Shown in pieces: positions 21,201-31,016 of a stretch of DNA of 64,000 bases (positions are counted from its first letter, which is position 1; each line of letters begins with the position of its first letter). Location: the NCBI RefSeq assembly GCF_963678635.1, contig NC_087063.1:77583617-77647616 (forward strand), read 5' to 3'. The notes below the pieces were generated by a model, which did no database searches, was not told the origin of the DNA, and saw only the letters and a list, made by a program, of their open reading frames with translations. A program made the translations under genes and the position numbers. Source of the DNA: Symsagittifera roscoffensis (lineage: Eukaryota > Xenacoelomorpha > Acoela > Convolutidae).

Positions 21201-22612
21201 TAGCCTGATGAACTGCCCCTGCCTCTAGTGGATCCATACGTCTTCCTCCTTTGATGTTCATTGAAGTTCACCCTCGGTTCCCTGCTGGGACCTCCCGAGT
21301 TCGGCTCTCCTTCTTTTGGTCCACTCTTGCTGCTTAGTAGCCCGTCCAACCTATCCATGATAGCCTGAGTTCGCCTCTCCATCATCGCATCTATCTTTGT
21401 GTCAAGAGACCCAAGAGACTGCTCTTGCTGAATTCTTAACTTCTCCATGTCGGCTCTTAAGCGTAACTCCCTCTGTTCCGCCTCTCTTGTCATTCGTGAC
21501 AAGTTCCTCGTCATATGTTCGTCCGTTCTTTCTTTCAAGCGTTTTTCGCTTCTGCCAACTTCTTGTCTGTTGCGGTTTATTTCTTCCCGCAGACTTTCTC
21601 TTTCAATGTGAACTGCTCTTTCCAGTTCACTCATCCTTATCGACATCTGTTCATTTTGTTCTCCTAAACTGCCCACTATGTTGTTTAAGGCTTCCTCTAG
21701 TGCTGCCCCGTTATCCATGAGTGGCGTCACTAGTGGTGGTGTAACTCTGTCGGTCCCAGGTAGCTTCGTGCTGGTCGAGATCCGGGCCTTGACTCTCTGT
21801 CTTGACGTCTTTTCATTATCTATTTCAGGATCCGCTAACGCATTGCCTAGCCCCCTGGTTCTACTCTCTCCAGTTTGTGGCTCTGAACTTGTCCTAATCG
21901 CGAAGTCTTCTGACTGGCCTGGTGTGTTTGCCTCTTTGCTTATCGTTGTCACTACACCAAATTTGTCCATGGTTCCAGTCTCTCTTCCGACGTATGCTTC
22001 GTTCCCCTGGATCGAACTGTTGAGGCTGACCTGAGATCCAAAGTCCCCTTGCTCCTCTTCATCCTCTTCCTCCTGGGACTCACCATCGTTTCCTGCTCCT
22101 CCTCCCATGCTGAATGGAAAGATGTTTCCGAAGGTGTTCTTCATTCTTTCTGAGAACGATGATGAGGTTGTTTGTTTTCCAGTTCCGCTTGCCATCATAG
22201 TGTTGTCTGTCGGAGATCTTCTAGTTGCCGATACTTCAGTTGAGATGTCGGACAGTTCCGACATCTCCTCTCGATCCAATGTCCCGGTGGAAGTGGCAAA
22301 ATCATAGCCTTGTTCTACCGGGGTAGATTCACTCGCCAGCCTTCTGCCTCTCCCTTCCAGTCCATTTACTCCCTGGTTGTCGTTCATGGTATGGTCCTTA
22401 TTGACCTCCACTTCTAACAGTTCTCTTCGCTCTTCTGAGGTCTTTTGACTTCTCGTTTCAACCATTCTGCCTGAAACCGTCCCCTCTTTATCGGACCGGG
22501 TTCGCTTGATCCAATCCACAAAAGGATCGGTCATCGTTTTTCTTTGCTTTTCAGGTATGAATTTCCTAGAGCTATTACCTCGTTTTGGTATCCTTGACTT
22601 GTCTAAACTCAT
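18155..22612 (-). CDS. Gag-protease polyprotein of the LTR element
   Basis: 1485 codons from the first ATG after the leader. Residues 1-580 are low-complexity and charged, with a coiled coil around 310-420. Residues ~590-760 match the retrotransposon capsid (gag) domain, including DTWIEVMKLHF and LNRFGSG. Two CCHC zinc knuckles follow at about 800 and 855: the second (CFFCNLEGHFKSDC) is canonical, while the first (CANCSSTDHHVSAY) has Tyr for the last Cys. A further Lys/Glu-rich linker (890-1010) precedes the retropepsin domain at ~1145-1260, with catalytic LLDTGAVVS and the second conserved motif ILGRDF. The final ~20 codons are out-of-frame sequence past the RT deletion. It would form particles that package element RNA and process itself. 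Confidence 0.92.
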   Translation of the reverse strand: MSLDKSRIPKRGNSSRKFIPEKQRKTMTDPFVDWIKRTRSDKEGTVSGRMVETRSQKTSEERRELLEVEVNKDHTMNDNQGVNGLEGRGRRLASESTPVEQGYDFATSTGTLDREEMSELSDISTEVSATRRSPTDNTMMASGTGKQTTSSSFSERMKNTFGNIFPFSMGGGAGNDGESQEEEDEEEQGDFGSQVSLNSSIQGNEAYVGRETGTMDKFGVVTTISKEANTPGQSEDFAIRTSSEPQTGESRTRGLGNALADPEIDNEKTSRQRVKARISTSTKLPGTDRVTPPLVTPLMDNGAALEEALNNIVGSLGEQNEQMSIRMSELERAVHIERESLREEINRNRQEVGRSEKRLKERTDEHMTRNLSRMTREAEQRELRLRADMEKLRIQQEQSLGSLDTKIDAMMERRTQAIMDRLDGLLSSKSGPKEGEPNSGGPSREPRVNFNEHQRRKTYGSTRGRGSSSGYATRGNTAWGPNSRASSTGNRQTSNERPTQSTHATGRSDSGNMEHTSPRRSHMGQAGNAHGDSDCRDAPHTEPSTRCEDTQAGHSRDATAMATAFEPLNRSLETFLTRLSRTNERSEKSRRVFKKPRCYKDESDGCIDTWIEVMKLHFEEEDLSERQECSALTSNLEGTALNCVMAKKQYQRDTAEKIFEILLNRFGSGVQGHQAMMRFEKRRQREDETIDKFLDDLEMLRRRSQPDESNRRMNLAVASKFIDGVKNDELRTMLATHYTPLSTNAPTPEELRLKSKEYLLLKPPSRSGYYKNNYGNFNHGPANQGNNWYKPRDDMDKRRSCANCSSTDHHVSAYPAYKQGMKAIGFSLEDEDASELDHEDFMRGVIAKFGPRCFFCNLEGHFKSDCPQFWDAVADIKHPRHEEALSGVKASKARLLSEAEARRKDKPQELAAKKMQAVTEEAREPEPATAADDFKIDYKAAAKDALNRVQQELVTKEIEQKVKLELENEKLQEQLNTFEAMEFEETKTPSSLDMKLKVISGKRFGMVPQGSKIQSIISVAGHQVIRNLSEPSEFILMHLDTYADYLRQMEPRTESRAVRALLTTGGPRMKKLHGRYLEVYGPYQVMLNVDGISIYTRTYITTDDDQMGQIYLGEEELKVRRIGHDAMMEQDAVHIGYEADVTAHLLDTNGTKIGVTGLLDTGAVVSVMPMKTWERMGFTREDLIPTNLRLAAANRGAIYVAGRTPVTVLHMGGRNLWMSFLVVENLDDADQFILGRDFVRNFDVMIDLNNGLIRIRNPDRKYVKRPVNRIITDENKVPVFLDRKVKLQPGQAVVAIFRMRNLNSLSNSKQVCLVPNPNSQSSVILGRSFSVTRNGLCVSVLLNTLDTTVSIQRGKKLGYALPMRTDYEETENSKKYSVKDCPYHANKDKILKRIDELKSIRKLFSMKSETDDGLSSCSNFPERPSSYELESDKPVLPEIEHLKGKIGEGDFEKLRDLLNRNADVLSYGSSGNSGKRPGQRGVPGS

Positions 22613-23387
22613 TCTTTATTTGTCACTTTCCTATGCCTACTCTTGACTCAATTGCTAGAGACCTTATAGTTTTATTAACAATAATAATGACACAACACAA
22701 TAAATTTCACCAGATTCTATTAAATAGTGACCACGAATCCCTGTATGTTGTCAGAGTACAGTTTGTATAAAATTTATTCACACTAGCCGATTATCGGTCC
22801 AAAGATCTGGAAACTAGCACAATATGATGTTATCAGTCAATTTAAAAGATAGTGTAGTCACTACCCAATCAAGCACAGTTTAGGTTGATTTAAAATCAAA
22901 AACAAGAATTATATATTGACACAATATGAATGTATATATAATAAAAACGTATGTGTCTTGTACTCTTAGTCGGTCGCAGTACAATAGTCGAACCTGTCTT
23001 TTAAAGAAAAAGCTTTCCCTGCTTGGTGCTGCACCAAACAGACAAAACTTTGAAGGCAGTAATTTTCTCAAGTGGGCGTCTATTGCACCCACCGAAAACT
23101 GTGTTACCTATCTGCCTTCGGACTGCCCGAGCTAGACCTACTAAAATCCTCAGGGCGTTCACTTTTCCCAAAAACGTATTATGTTTCAATCCACACCAAT
23201 GAGTCACGCTCTTTTTAATTTAGACTTAGTGTCGCGAATATCCGAGTTCGGACCTGTTTTGTATTAGTATGGTTCTTTCTGAAAGGCAAGTTACCAGTGC
23301 AGTCACTGATACCTAGCCTGTGTATTAATAACCTAATACCTCTCGCTTTTTAGTCTTTCTTTCGTTTACCTAAGTCCTTAATAAAAT

Positions 23388-25030
23388 AATACCCCTCCGG
23401 ATTGGCGCAAATAGGACCCTTCCGGACTGTCAGAATATGGACCCCTCCGGATTGGGACCCCTCGGAATTAGCAACTATAAGACCCCTCCGGATTCGGACC
23501 CCTCCGGTTTTGTGGAAAGTAGACCCCTCCGGATTCGGACCCCTCCGACTTTGAAAAATTTCGACCCCTCCGGATTGGGAGCCCTTAGCTCTGTCAAAGT
23601 AGCTTTTTGTAGTTTTCTTAATTTCAGCTTGTACCCCTCCGGATACGTTCTGCGTAGCTTTTATGCTGTTTGAATTAACTGGGAAGGGTATAGGGTCCTT
23701 TCCTAGACCCCTCCGGATTGAAGTTAAGGCACTTATTTGACAATTCACACTAACGGTGAAGGGTCTTATCACTTGCCTAATCTCGACTCTATTATGGTTG
23801 TCTTGTGCCTTCAGCCCTCCCTTTTTGTCTAGAACTGTCCTAAATTACTTAGTTCAATCGCTATCAACTTTTGGTAGGGGTATAAGGGTTTTTCAGAAAA
23901 ATTTATAAAACGTGAAGGGTGTACCCCTCCGGATTTGTGTAATTTGCTAAAAACAATCTCAAAAAATTTTCACGCTCGTTTTTCCGAAAAATTTCTGATC
24001 CTATTAGTAAGCTCTGCTAATTTCTGATCTATTGGTACCAAGATCAACTCGATATGCTCAGTAGTTCCAAAGTTATTAACCAAAACGTCTTTTTTCCAAA
24101 CTCAAAAAAATTTTTCTCTTATAGGTTCCGCCTAACTTTTTCCGCAAATCTGGTCCTTTCGACCTAAAAATTATTGATCCGAGCTCAGAAGGCCTATACT
24201 CTTCTAGTTCTATGCAAAAGATCCGATTTAAAACGCTTTTGTAGAAAAAATTTGCGAAAAACTATGCTACCTGGACCCCTCCGGATTGATGAATTCACCA
24301 AATCAAACACGTTATGTTCGATTTCTCTGCAACCCGGAAGGCTTTCGGGTAGCGGGTTTTAAAACTTGTAGATTCACTAGTGGACGTTGTCCGAACAACT
24401 ATTTTTACTGTCCTACCTCAAAAATTTCAAAAAATTTTCTGATTTTATAGTGTTTCTTACTATCAAAAAATGGGAAAATTCGGTTTTTGGTACCAAACTA
24501 GTTCCAACCACTTCCGAACTAAAGTTAACCGGTTCTACTTATTACAGTAGTGCAGTTACGATGTAACACACTAGCTTAGCGCTTTTTTCCGTTTCAAAAA
24601 AATATCGATATCTCAAAAATCGCGACTTGTGGGGGGATCAAAATATCGCAATTTTGATCCTAAAAACCGGTCTGTTTTCGTTGTTTTTCACTGAAAAACG
24701 ATATAAGACTATTAATATAGGCTATATAAGTAATAATATTAGTAATACTATACCCCTCCGGGTTTGTTTATTATCCGAATTAAGGTGCTTAACTCGGATA
24801 TTCGCAGTTCGGTGAAGGGTCACTACAGTGCAGCACTGTCGAGCCCCCCACAGATTACTATCTTACTTTTTGTACCAAAAGGGATACAAAACTTGTTAAC
24901 GATACCCAACAGTCGATTGTTGTTGTCGTTGAGCCCCTTCTTGTTGCTCCTTGTACTGCTTGCCGGATCGGTCTTCACCCAAGACCCTTCCGAATTGAGC
25001 GCAAATCAGCTGACCCCTCCGGATTGAGCG
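23388..25030 (-). repeat. Reiterated CCGGAGGGG motif in the leader
   Basis: On the minus strand a unit close to AATCCGGAGGGGTC occurs at least a dozen times: a dense cluster from 23391 to 23720 (for example 23442, 23482, 23522, 23562, 23632, 23706) and scattered copies near 23924, 24276, 24756 and 25010. Related CCGGAAGGGT forms occur in the LTRs. Spacing is irregular, so this is not a simple satellite. A role in packaging, translation or transcription is only a guess. Confidence 0.8.
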
Positions 25031-25559
25031 CAATTTATCATTAACGTGCTTAAATGCTCAAATAACCCTACAGTACAAGCCTCACAAACGGGCCTCAAAA
25101 TTGATCGTAACGATCCTGACTGATATAAATGCCTGTAACAACAATATATCTATCAACAACAAACGGGGGGGTTGAATCACATCTTGTCTGGGGGGATGAT
25201 TTCTACTGATTTTTTACTTTTTTTTACTGTTTTTGGTTTTTTCGGTTATTTTTTATGTTTTTTGTTTTTCTTGGGTACTATACTACTTTTTGTTTGGTTT
25301 TACTTATATCTTTAAGTGTTTTTGGTCACCAACCACTCAGGGGATGAGGGGACGGCCGATCCCCCCACCCTTCCTGGTTCGTGAATTTTCGGTCTAAACT
25401 AGGTTAAAAAACTATTCACGGCAATCCGGAAGGCCTCCGCGTTCCGAACTACCCTTCCGCCCCGGCGGTTTAGGCCTATTAAGGGCGTTAATGTGAGCAT
25501 CCGCTCGGCGCGGAGTGCTCGTTAACGGTTCTGCCGGTCATGATGTTAAAAAAGAATAA

Positions 25560-25574
25560 CACCCAGGAGCGCCA
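25560..25574 (-). other. Candidate primer-binding site
   Basis: On the minus strand TGGCGCTCCTGGGTG lies 12 bp inside the 5' LTR. It begins TGG, as expected for pairing with a tRNA 3' CCA end. The old copy has TGGCGTTCCCGGGTG at the same place. The tRNA was not identified and the 12-bp gap is larger than usual. Confidence 0.4.
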
Positions 25575-26020
25575 TAAAAACATACATGTAACATTCGCCC
25601 GGAAGATACATATCGACGGATAACAAAACTAAGTCTTAAGACGACTGGCTAGCGTCTAAACAGAGCTTTGCATGTTTTTCACCGTCTCTACCAAGCCAGT
25701 ACTTTTCGGTGGTCTTTCTTACATCGGGTCGACAAAAACGTTACTGCTCTCCGGCTTCGACCAGAACGCTCAAATTAACTGAATTACATGCAAAAATAGT
25801 GAGCTCATGGCTGGGTCTCTGTATCCCCAGACCACGAGGTCACTCCTAAAAACAGGGCTACTACTTATTATATTACTATTGTTTTTGTTCAGTAGATAAA
25901 AATCATCATCTCCATCGAGGATGGATCAACCCTTTCCCCCAACTCCTAGCTTCTCATCCTTATCATAATGAGTCCAGTTGTTAATTAAATTCAATTCAGG
26001 ACATGACAAGAAGCTAAAAG

Positions 26021-26030
26021 TTTATATAAA
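26021..26030 (-). promoter_or_regulatory. TATA-like element in 5' LTR
   Basis: TTTATATAAA on either strand. Transcription of the element on the minus strand would start near 25990 if it works as a TATA box. Confidence 0.4.
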
Positions 26031-26155
26031 AGGCTAAAAGTTCCAGTCCCGAAACCCTTCCGGATTCTTGAATCCAGTGAATCAAGCTCCTTAAGTTCAA
26101 TTTCACACCAATCCGGAAGGCTGGTTCTCACCCTTCACCGTTGTTGGCAACGGCC

Positions 26156-26187
26156 TTGCAACTATTGTAGCAGCACAATAGTTGCAA
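26156..26187. other. Perfect 13-bp hairpin in 5' LTR
   Basis: Same stem and AGCAGC loop as at 11609-11640. It lies about 125 bp upstream of the TATA-like element in the sense direction, so it is in U3. Confidence 0.85.
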
Positions 26188-26507
26188 CTTGGAACGTTCT
26201 CTGCTATTGTAGTTCGTTGTTGTTTTTCTTTAATCTCGATTTTCGTTCTGTTCGCAATCACAGATAAAAGTTGTTCTCTTTTTCACTCGCTTTTTGTTAA
26301 AATGGCCGTTTCAGCATTTCTCAGAAATGTGACGTCATCATTCGAATTTTTGAAAATTTAAAATACTAGAATATTCTAGCCCTCACCGTTTGGCTAAACG
26401 TTCCAATAACGTCGCTAATCCTTCGAAATCATCAATTCGGAAGGCTTACTGCTCAAAATTCGAATCCTGCACAAATTGCATTTTGGCCATTCTGGTCGAA
26501 TGTCACA

Positions 26508-27048
26508 TGTTACAATAAAATTTCGAATTCGAACCTACATTTTGACACATTCTGGTCGAATATCACAGAAAACAAAATAGTCATTTTAATCAAATGAACC
26601 ATTTTAGAAACAACTACTTCATCTTACATTCAAGACGTTTTTCCTGATACTTCTTTAGATGAAAGTAAAATTGAATTTGAAATTGAGATAGACCTTTGTC
26701 TCTAATAAGATAAACGTGATGACCAACTGAGTTTAAAGCTTCAATTATTCAAGTTTTTTTAAGCCTTCAAACTAGATTAAGAAGAGAGTAAAACAAAGTC
26801 AGAGAATGACACAGATGGGTAGTCATTTTTTTGACGTTTACAAGCAAAGTGTTACATTGCCTGTTTGAATTGTGAACTTTACTTCATCAAGTAAATGAAT
26901 AGCAACGCCAAGGAATTACATTCTCATAAAGACATTTATCAAACGAACTTTACTTGTCAACTGTAAACAGTAATGGAGTTCTCACTTCTCATGGATATAC
27001 TTTTAAAGAAACTCCGGAAGAATATGGTACGCCACATCTGTTCGATGA
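26508..27048. repeat. 541-bp direct repeat, right flank of LTR element
   Basis: Copy of 10499-11039 with about two mismatches. After it the sequence continues CGAGCAATTACC, so 10498 and 27049 most likely were joined through a single copy before the insertion. Confidence 0.9.
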
Positions 27049-28430
27049 TCGAGCAATTACCAAGGAATAGGAACATTATTCTCGGTCTATTTTTTTTGCT
27101 AGTAAAGTTTACTTGTGAAACTTTGTTGCCACCAAATGCCAATGTTCGATATAAACTAAATCGCTATATAAGTAGTAGCAAAAAAATCGGACAGACAGAT
27201 TTAATTAAAATGAAAAATCAGTTCTTTCCGACGCTTTTTTGCATGCAAAATCGGAAGCCGAACAACCTTGAATTTTTTGTCTCACCAAATTCAAAACGCA
27301 AGATTGTCGATAATCCGATGATCATGTTAGCCTAATTTTTAAATTATGCGATGAACCAGTTTTTACTATAAAGCAGTTAGCAAAAATAGTTCGAAAATCA
27401 AAATCTAGAGTTATTTTCAACAAAAAAAACAGATTAGGCCGCCTTAAATAACAAAGGGAAGTGAAGATGATCAAATCATTCAAAATTTGGAAACTAACCA
27501 CAGAAAAACATAAGCCATCCTGAGCAATAATTTTCCTGTTTCAAGTTTTACTATTCGACGCTTCGGATACAATTGCCCGCCCTGGTAATAGTTTTGAGCA
27601 AAACTCTGCTCTGTGAACTTTCGACATTAATGTTTATTTCAGTTTTAATTTCCGTTCATCTCCAGACAGTTGCTCTTTTTAATTAATTCTATCTGTCCGA
27701 ACTTTTTGCAACTCTCTATACATCTAGTTTTTACAAGTTGTCTTATAAAAAATTGTTAGTTAAAAAGTCTTGAATGCTCCCTTTTTATTGATTTTTCTTA
27801 ATAACTGAAAGTAATCATCATTACTTGCAACGAAATCTGGAAGAAGAGCCTAGAAATTTTGAAAAAGAATTGTTACTCCTCGTTAAAACACTTCTTGCAG
27901 GTTTTTTTGTTCTTCTTCTCTTCACTACTAAATGTAATCAGAAGGTCAAAAGTATCATAGTAACCGAGGTTACAGTCAGGAGTCCCTTCATCACGTATAC
28001 CAGTAAAAAAAACCTTCTTGCAGGAAAAGATTGTAATGGTCTAAAAAGGGGGCTCTTGCTGTAATTTTTTCTAAAATTCCAATCAGTTATCGATGACTCT
28101 GGTTGATAGAGATTAGAGTTATTTGAGATAGAAGGGCATTTGTTTCGATTACCACAATTTTTTGTTGTCGCTTTTATGTTACACCGATGTTTATCATGAT
28201 AACATCATGAGACGTCGGACAAACTAACAACAATTATTCGAAAGTTATATATGATGAGGCTCGACATAACTGCAATATCTTTGACATGCGAAAATCAGGA
28301 AGGATACGGGAAGTATTTGACAATTTGAAACGTTTTTGAATTTATGCGCATAGAAAAGGTGAAATTTTCAAAATTCCTGTTTGATTTATTAAACAGGTAT
28401 TATGAAAACGTTTTTTTTTTTTTTTTTTTT
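27049..28430. other. Intergenic, no gene recognised
   Basis: A 120-codon plus-strand ORF (26973-27335) starts in the 541-bp repeat and runs out of it, but it resembles no family I know. Protein-like stretches in other frames (for example near 27340-27465) suggest an old degraded gene or transposon. A T-run lies at 28411-28431. Confidence 0.4.
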
Positions 28431-28439
28431 TTGAGACGC

Positions 28440-29190
28440 TTTTTCGAAAAATTCGCTTTCCCAAAAAACTACCCGTCAGATTCTCATAAAAGTGGTACCA
28501 ATGGATTCAGTAGCGTTTCACTTACCTGCCTGCATGAAATATAGGGCAATTTTTACCCTACCCCACCCCCTACGGTCTTAGAAAAGCTTCACAACTCGGT
28601 ACTTTTTTCACTTTTTGCCCATTTTTTCGGAAATTTTCGATTTCCTCAAAAACTACCCATCCAGATTTGGAATTAAGGGTTTAATCGATAGACCAGGTTG
28701 TAGGAAACTCCCCCGCACAAGCGGCTGGTCCTTAACTTGCCTAGGGGAAGAGCTATAGACTTAGGAAAAGTCACTTTTTTGACTTTTTTGGCCTTTTTTC
28801 AAATCTTTCCGATTTCATCAAAAACTACCCGTCCAGATTTGGGATTAAGGGTTAAATCGATAGACCAGGTTGTAGGAAACTCCCATGCACAAGCGGCTGG
28901 TACCTAATTTGCTTAGGGGAAGAGCTATAGACTTAGGAAAAGTCACTTTTTTGATTTTTTTGCCTATTTTTTCGGAAATTATCGATTTCCTCAAAAACTA
29001 CCCATCCAGATTTGGAATTAAGGGTTTAATCGATAGATCAGGTTGTAGGAAACTCCCCCGCACAAGCGGCTGGTCCTTAACTTGACTAGGGGAAGAGCTA
29101 TAGACTTAGGACAATTCACTTTTTTGGCCTTTTTTCAAATCTTTCCGATTTCCTCAAAAACTACCCGTTCCGATTCCCTCATGAAAACTT
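28440..29190. repeat. ~170-bp tandem repeat
   Basis: AAAAACTACCC...CCAGATTTGG starts copies near 28463, 28652, 28820, 28993 and 29157, each followed by AATCGATAGACCAGG, CACAAGCGGCTGG and GAGCTATAGACTTAGG. Diverged relatives of the same family lie near 29480-29960, 37480-37930 and 63480-63720. Confidence 0.8.
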
Positions 29191-30184
29191 TTTACCAAAG
29201 CGTTACCAATGAATGCATAAGCTTCTCTTTCACTTTTTTGCGTAGGAAGGGCGCTATCGACTTGAGAAACCTGAAATTTTAAAACAATTTTAAAATAATC
29301 AATATTAAAATAATCAAACAGGTCTCTCCAGCTTTCAGCTGGGCCCCTAGTTTTGATTTTCGGAAAAATTTTGACTCAAATTACCTCGTTAAATTGTTTA
29401 AATTAAAGTTACATGAAAAGAAATAAGTTATATGAATTATAAAATGTAGGTTATTTAAATGTCTGGTATCTTTTTGAAACTAGATTTTTCTCGAAAACCA
29501 CGCCGCCAAATCTGATGTAAAGGACTCAAACAAAAGAACAGTTTGTGCTATTTATCTCTGCACAAAATTTGTGCCCTAGTTTTTAAAGGAAAAAAATAGC
29601 TTTAGAAAATGCGTAAATTTTGAAATGTTGCCAGTGTTTTGCAAACTAGATTATTCGATTATTCTTACAATTTAACCTGCCAGTCCGCGATTTAGAGTTC
29701 AATCAAAGGAACATGTGCTATGAAATTTTGCTGTTTAAGCGACTAGGCTCAATTATTTTAAAAAGCAATTTTGGACCTGAAAAGTTAACTTTCCGAAATA
29801 GTGAGAGCTAAAATTTTCTCGAAAACTCTTGTGCCAATTGTACAATGAAAGGTTCAATGCAAAGAACAACTTATAGTTGTATCCCCTGCATAGTCTGATC
29901 CCTCCAAATCTGGCAGGGAAGCTGCTATGACCTGGTAAACATCCGATAAGGTCTGTTTGACCCATTTTGTGGACTTGCTCAGTTTCTCCAAAATGCCAGT
30001 TTTGAGGCTAAGAAATCAATCAAACGGAGATTGTTTAATGATTTGCCTTCACTTTTTCTCAGTACTTTTGCTAAAAAAAATCAGCCAATAACTTTTCAAT
30101 TTTTGATATTTTGAAAATTGCGCATAACGTTTCGCATCAGTTCATTTAAAGTTGTCAAAAAGTTACCCAGCTGTGACTGGACCC

Positions 30185-30576
30185 CTGGTGCGTATTCATA
30201 AATCCCAAAATGAAAAATCAGTCCCATAGGTCCCAAAATAAAGTAGCAGTCGTATAAGTCCGAAATCTTTTCAATTGGTCAAAAAACTAAATTAGCCGAG
30301 TCTCTGTTTAAGGTCGTCGATGGGCGCGCTAACCGGCTCTTAATTTCGTATAGAGTCCTACCCTTTGGTGGCAAGCTCGCAACACGGCGCGGCTGCTGCT
30401 GCGGCGGTCACTATTCTGCAGCTTGAGTTTATGCTGCTTGAACAGTAAACAATCAATCCATAAACTCGTTGGCTCAAATTTCGACCAATCAGAATTCTAG
30501 AAGATCAATTTTGGGACTTATGCGACTGATTTTTTATTTTGGATGCTATGAATGTTGGGACCTATGGGAATTTCAC
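30185..30576. mobile_element. MITE-like element A
   Basis: Long inverted ends pair 30185-30255 with 30505-30576 (shared blocks CCCATAGGTCCC and CAGTCG-ATAAGTCC). The 8-bp CTGGACCC stands on both sides (30177-30184 and 30577-30584), compatible with a target duplication. The centre is GC-rich and non-coding. An inverted-orientation relative lies at 43650-44051. Confidence 0.65.
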
Positions 30577-30657
30577 CTGGACCCTTAGTCTGATTTTTTT
30601 TGCTGCACTAACATCATATCTTGATTTTTTGGTGGCTATTGTTTGAAAACTGTGAAG

Positions 30658-30833
30658 TGACCATGGCGCAGACGCTAGTACGGGTGATTCCTAATCTCGA
30701 GGTCAAGGTTTCAAAACCAGAACCTAGCTTTGTCTCATAGTTTTTCGTTTCTTTCATTTTTTAGTGTTTGATCGTTTAAGAGCTACTTTTTGTCGCTTTT
30801 TTGCTTGTTAGCGAAGTGCAGCTTCGCCTCTGT
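30658..30833 (+). repeat. tRNA-related SINE-like element
   Basis: CATGGCGCAGACGCTAGTACGGG resembles an A-box tRNA half (described only) and AAGGTTTCAAAACC a B box; it ends in the dispersed hairpin GCGAAGTGCAGCTTCGC at 30811 followed by CTCTGT. Confidence 0.5.
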
Positions 30834-30989
30834 AGTGAAATTAAAGCCATATTTTTGTGCCTGAAACTAATGATTGAGCCTTATGATTGCTGTTTAATGA
30901 GCCCTTATTTTTGCTGTTCATTGAGTCCTTAATAAACTAATGATTGAGCCTGATGATTGCTGTTTAATGCTTCCTTAATATTGCGTCCT

Positions 30990-31010
30990 TAATTTTGTCA
31001 ATCCTTTCAG
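30990..31010 (+). promoter_or_regulatory. 3' splice acceptor 6 bp before the MTCH2 ATG
   Basis: A pyrimidine-rich CAATCCTTTCAG ends at 31010, leaving only ATCGGT before the start codon. It is either the acceptor of a 5' UTR intron or a spliced-leader trans-splice site. Confidence 0.6.
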
Positions 31011-31016
31011 ATCGGT

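Larger units (their letters stand above)
22613..25586 (-). other. ~3 kb leader of the LTR element
   Basis: No convincing coding region lies between the 5' LTR and Gag-protease. A 140-codon minus-strand ORF at 23350-23772 is simply a reading through the CCGGAGGGG repeats. The leader is unusually long and holds the repeated motif described separately, several AATTTTTC/AAAAATTT patches and a C-rich/G-rich tract near 24630. Confidence 0.75.
11040..26507 (-). mobile_element. Complete Ty3/gypsy-like LTR retrotransposon, RT-deleted
   Basis: A 15,468-bp element with two 921-bp LTRs. In sense order it holds a long leader, Gag-protease, integrase-bearing Pol, an SGNH-type third ORF and the 3' LTR. Gene order protease then integrase, the DX35E integrase and a GPF-type C-terminal module are those of Ty3/gypsy elements. 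The LTRs differ at about four sites (near 11415, 11420, 11491 and 11910), so insertion was recent. Reverse transcriptase and RNase H are absent, so this copy cannot be autonomous and would need enzymes in trans. The usual 4-6 bp target duplication is not found; 541-bp repeats bound it instead. Confidence 0.93.
25587..26507 (-). repeat. 5' LTR (921 bp)
   Basis: Direct repeat of 11040-11960 with the same ends. It is the promoter-bearing LTR of the minus-strand element. Its outer end abuts the second 541-bp repeat, without a short target duplication. Confidence 0.93.

Noticed and set aside
23388-23720. CRISPR-like array in the leader
   Set aside because: Spacing is irregular, the repeated unit is too short, and the context is a eukaryotic retroelement.
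23350-23772. 140-codon minus-strand ORF in the leader with Gly/Arg repeats
   Set aside because: The repeats are a direct reading of the CCGGAGGGG DNA motif; frame is kept by chance and it lies upstream of Gag in the leader.
26973-27335. 120-codon plus-strand ORF crossing the right edge of the 541-bp repeat
   Set aside because: No recognised family, and other frames of the same stretch look equally protein-like. Possibly part of a decayed gene, but not callable.
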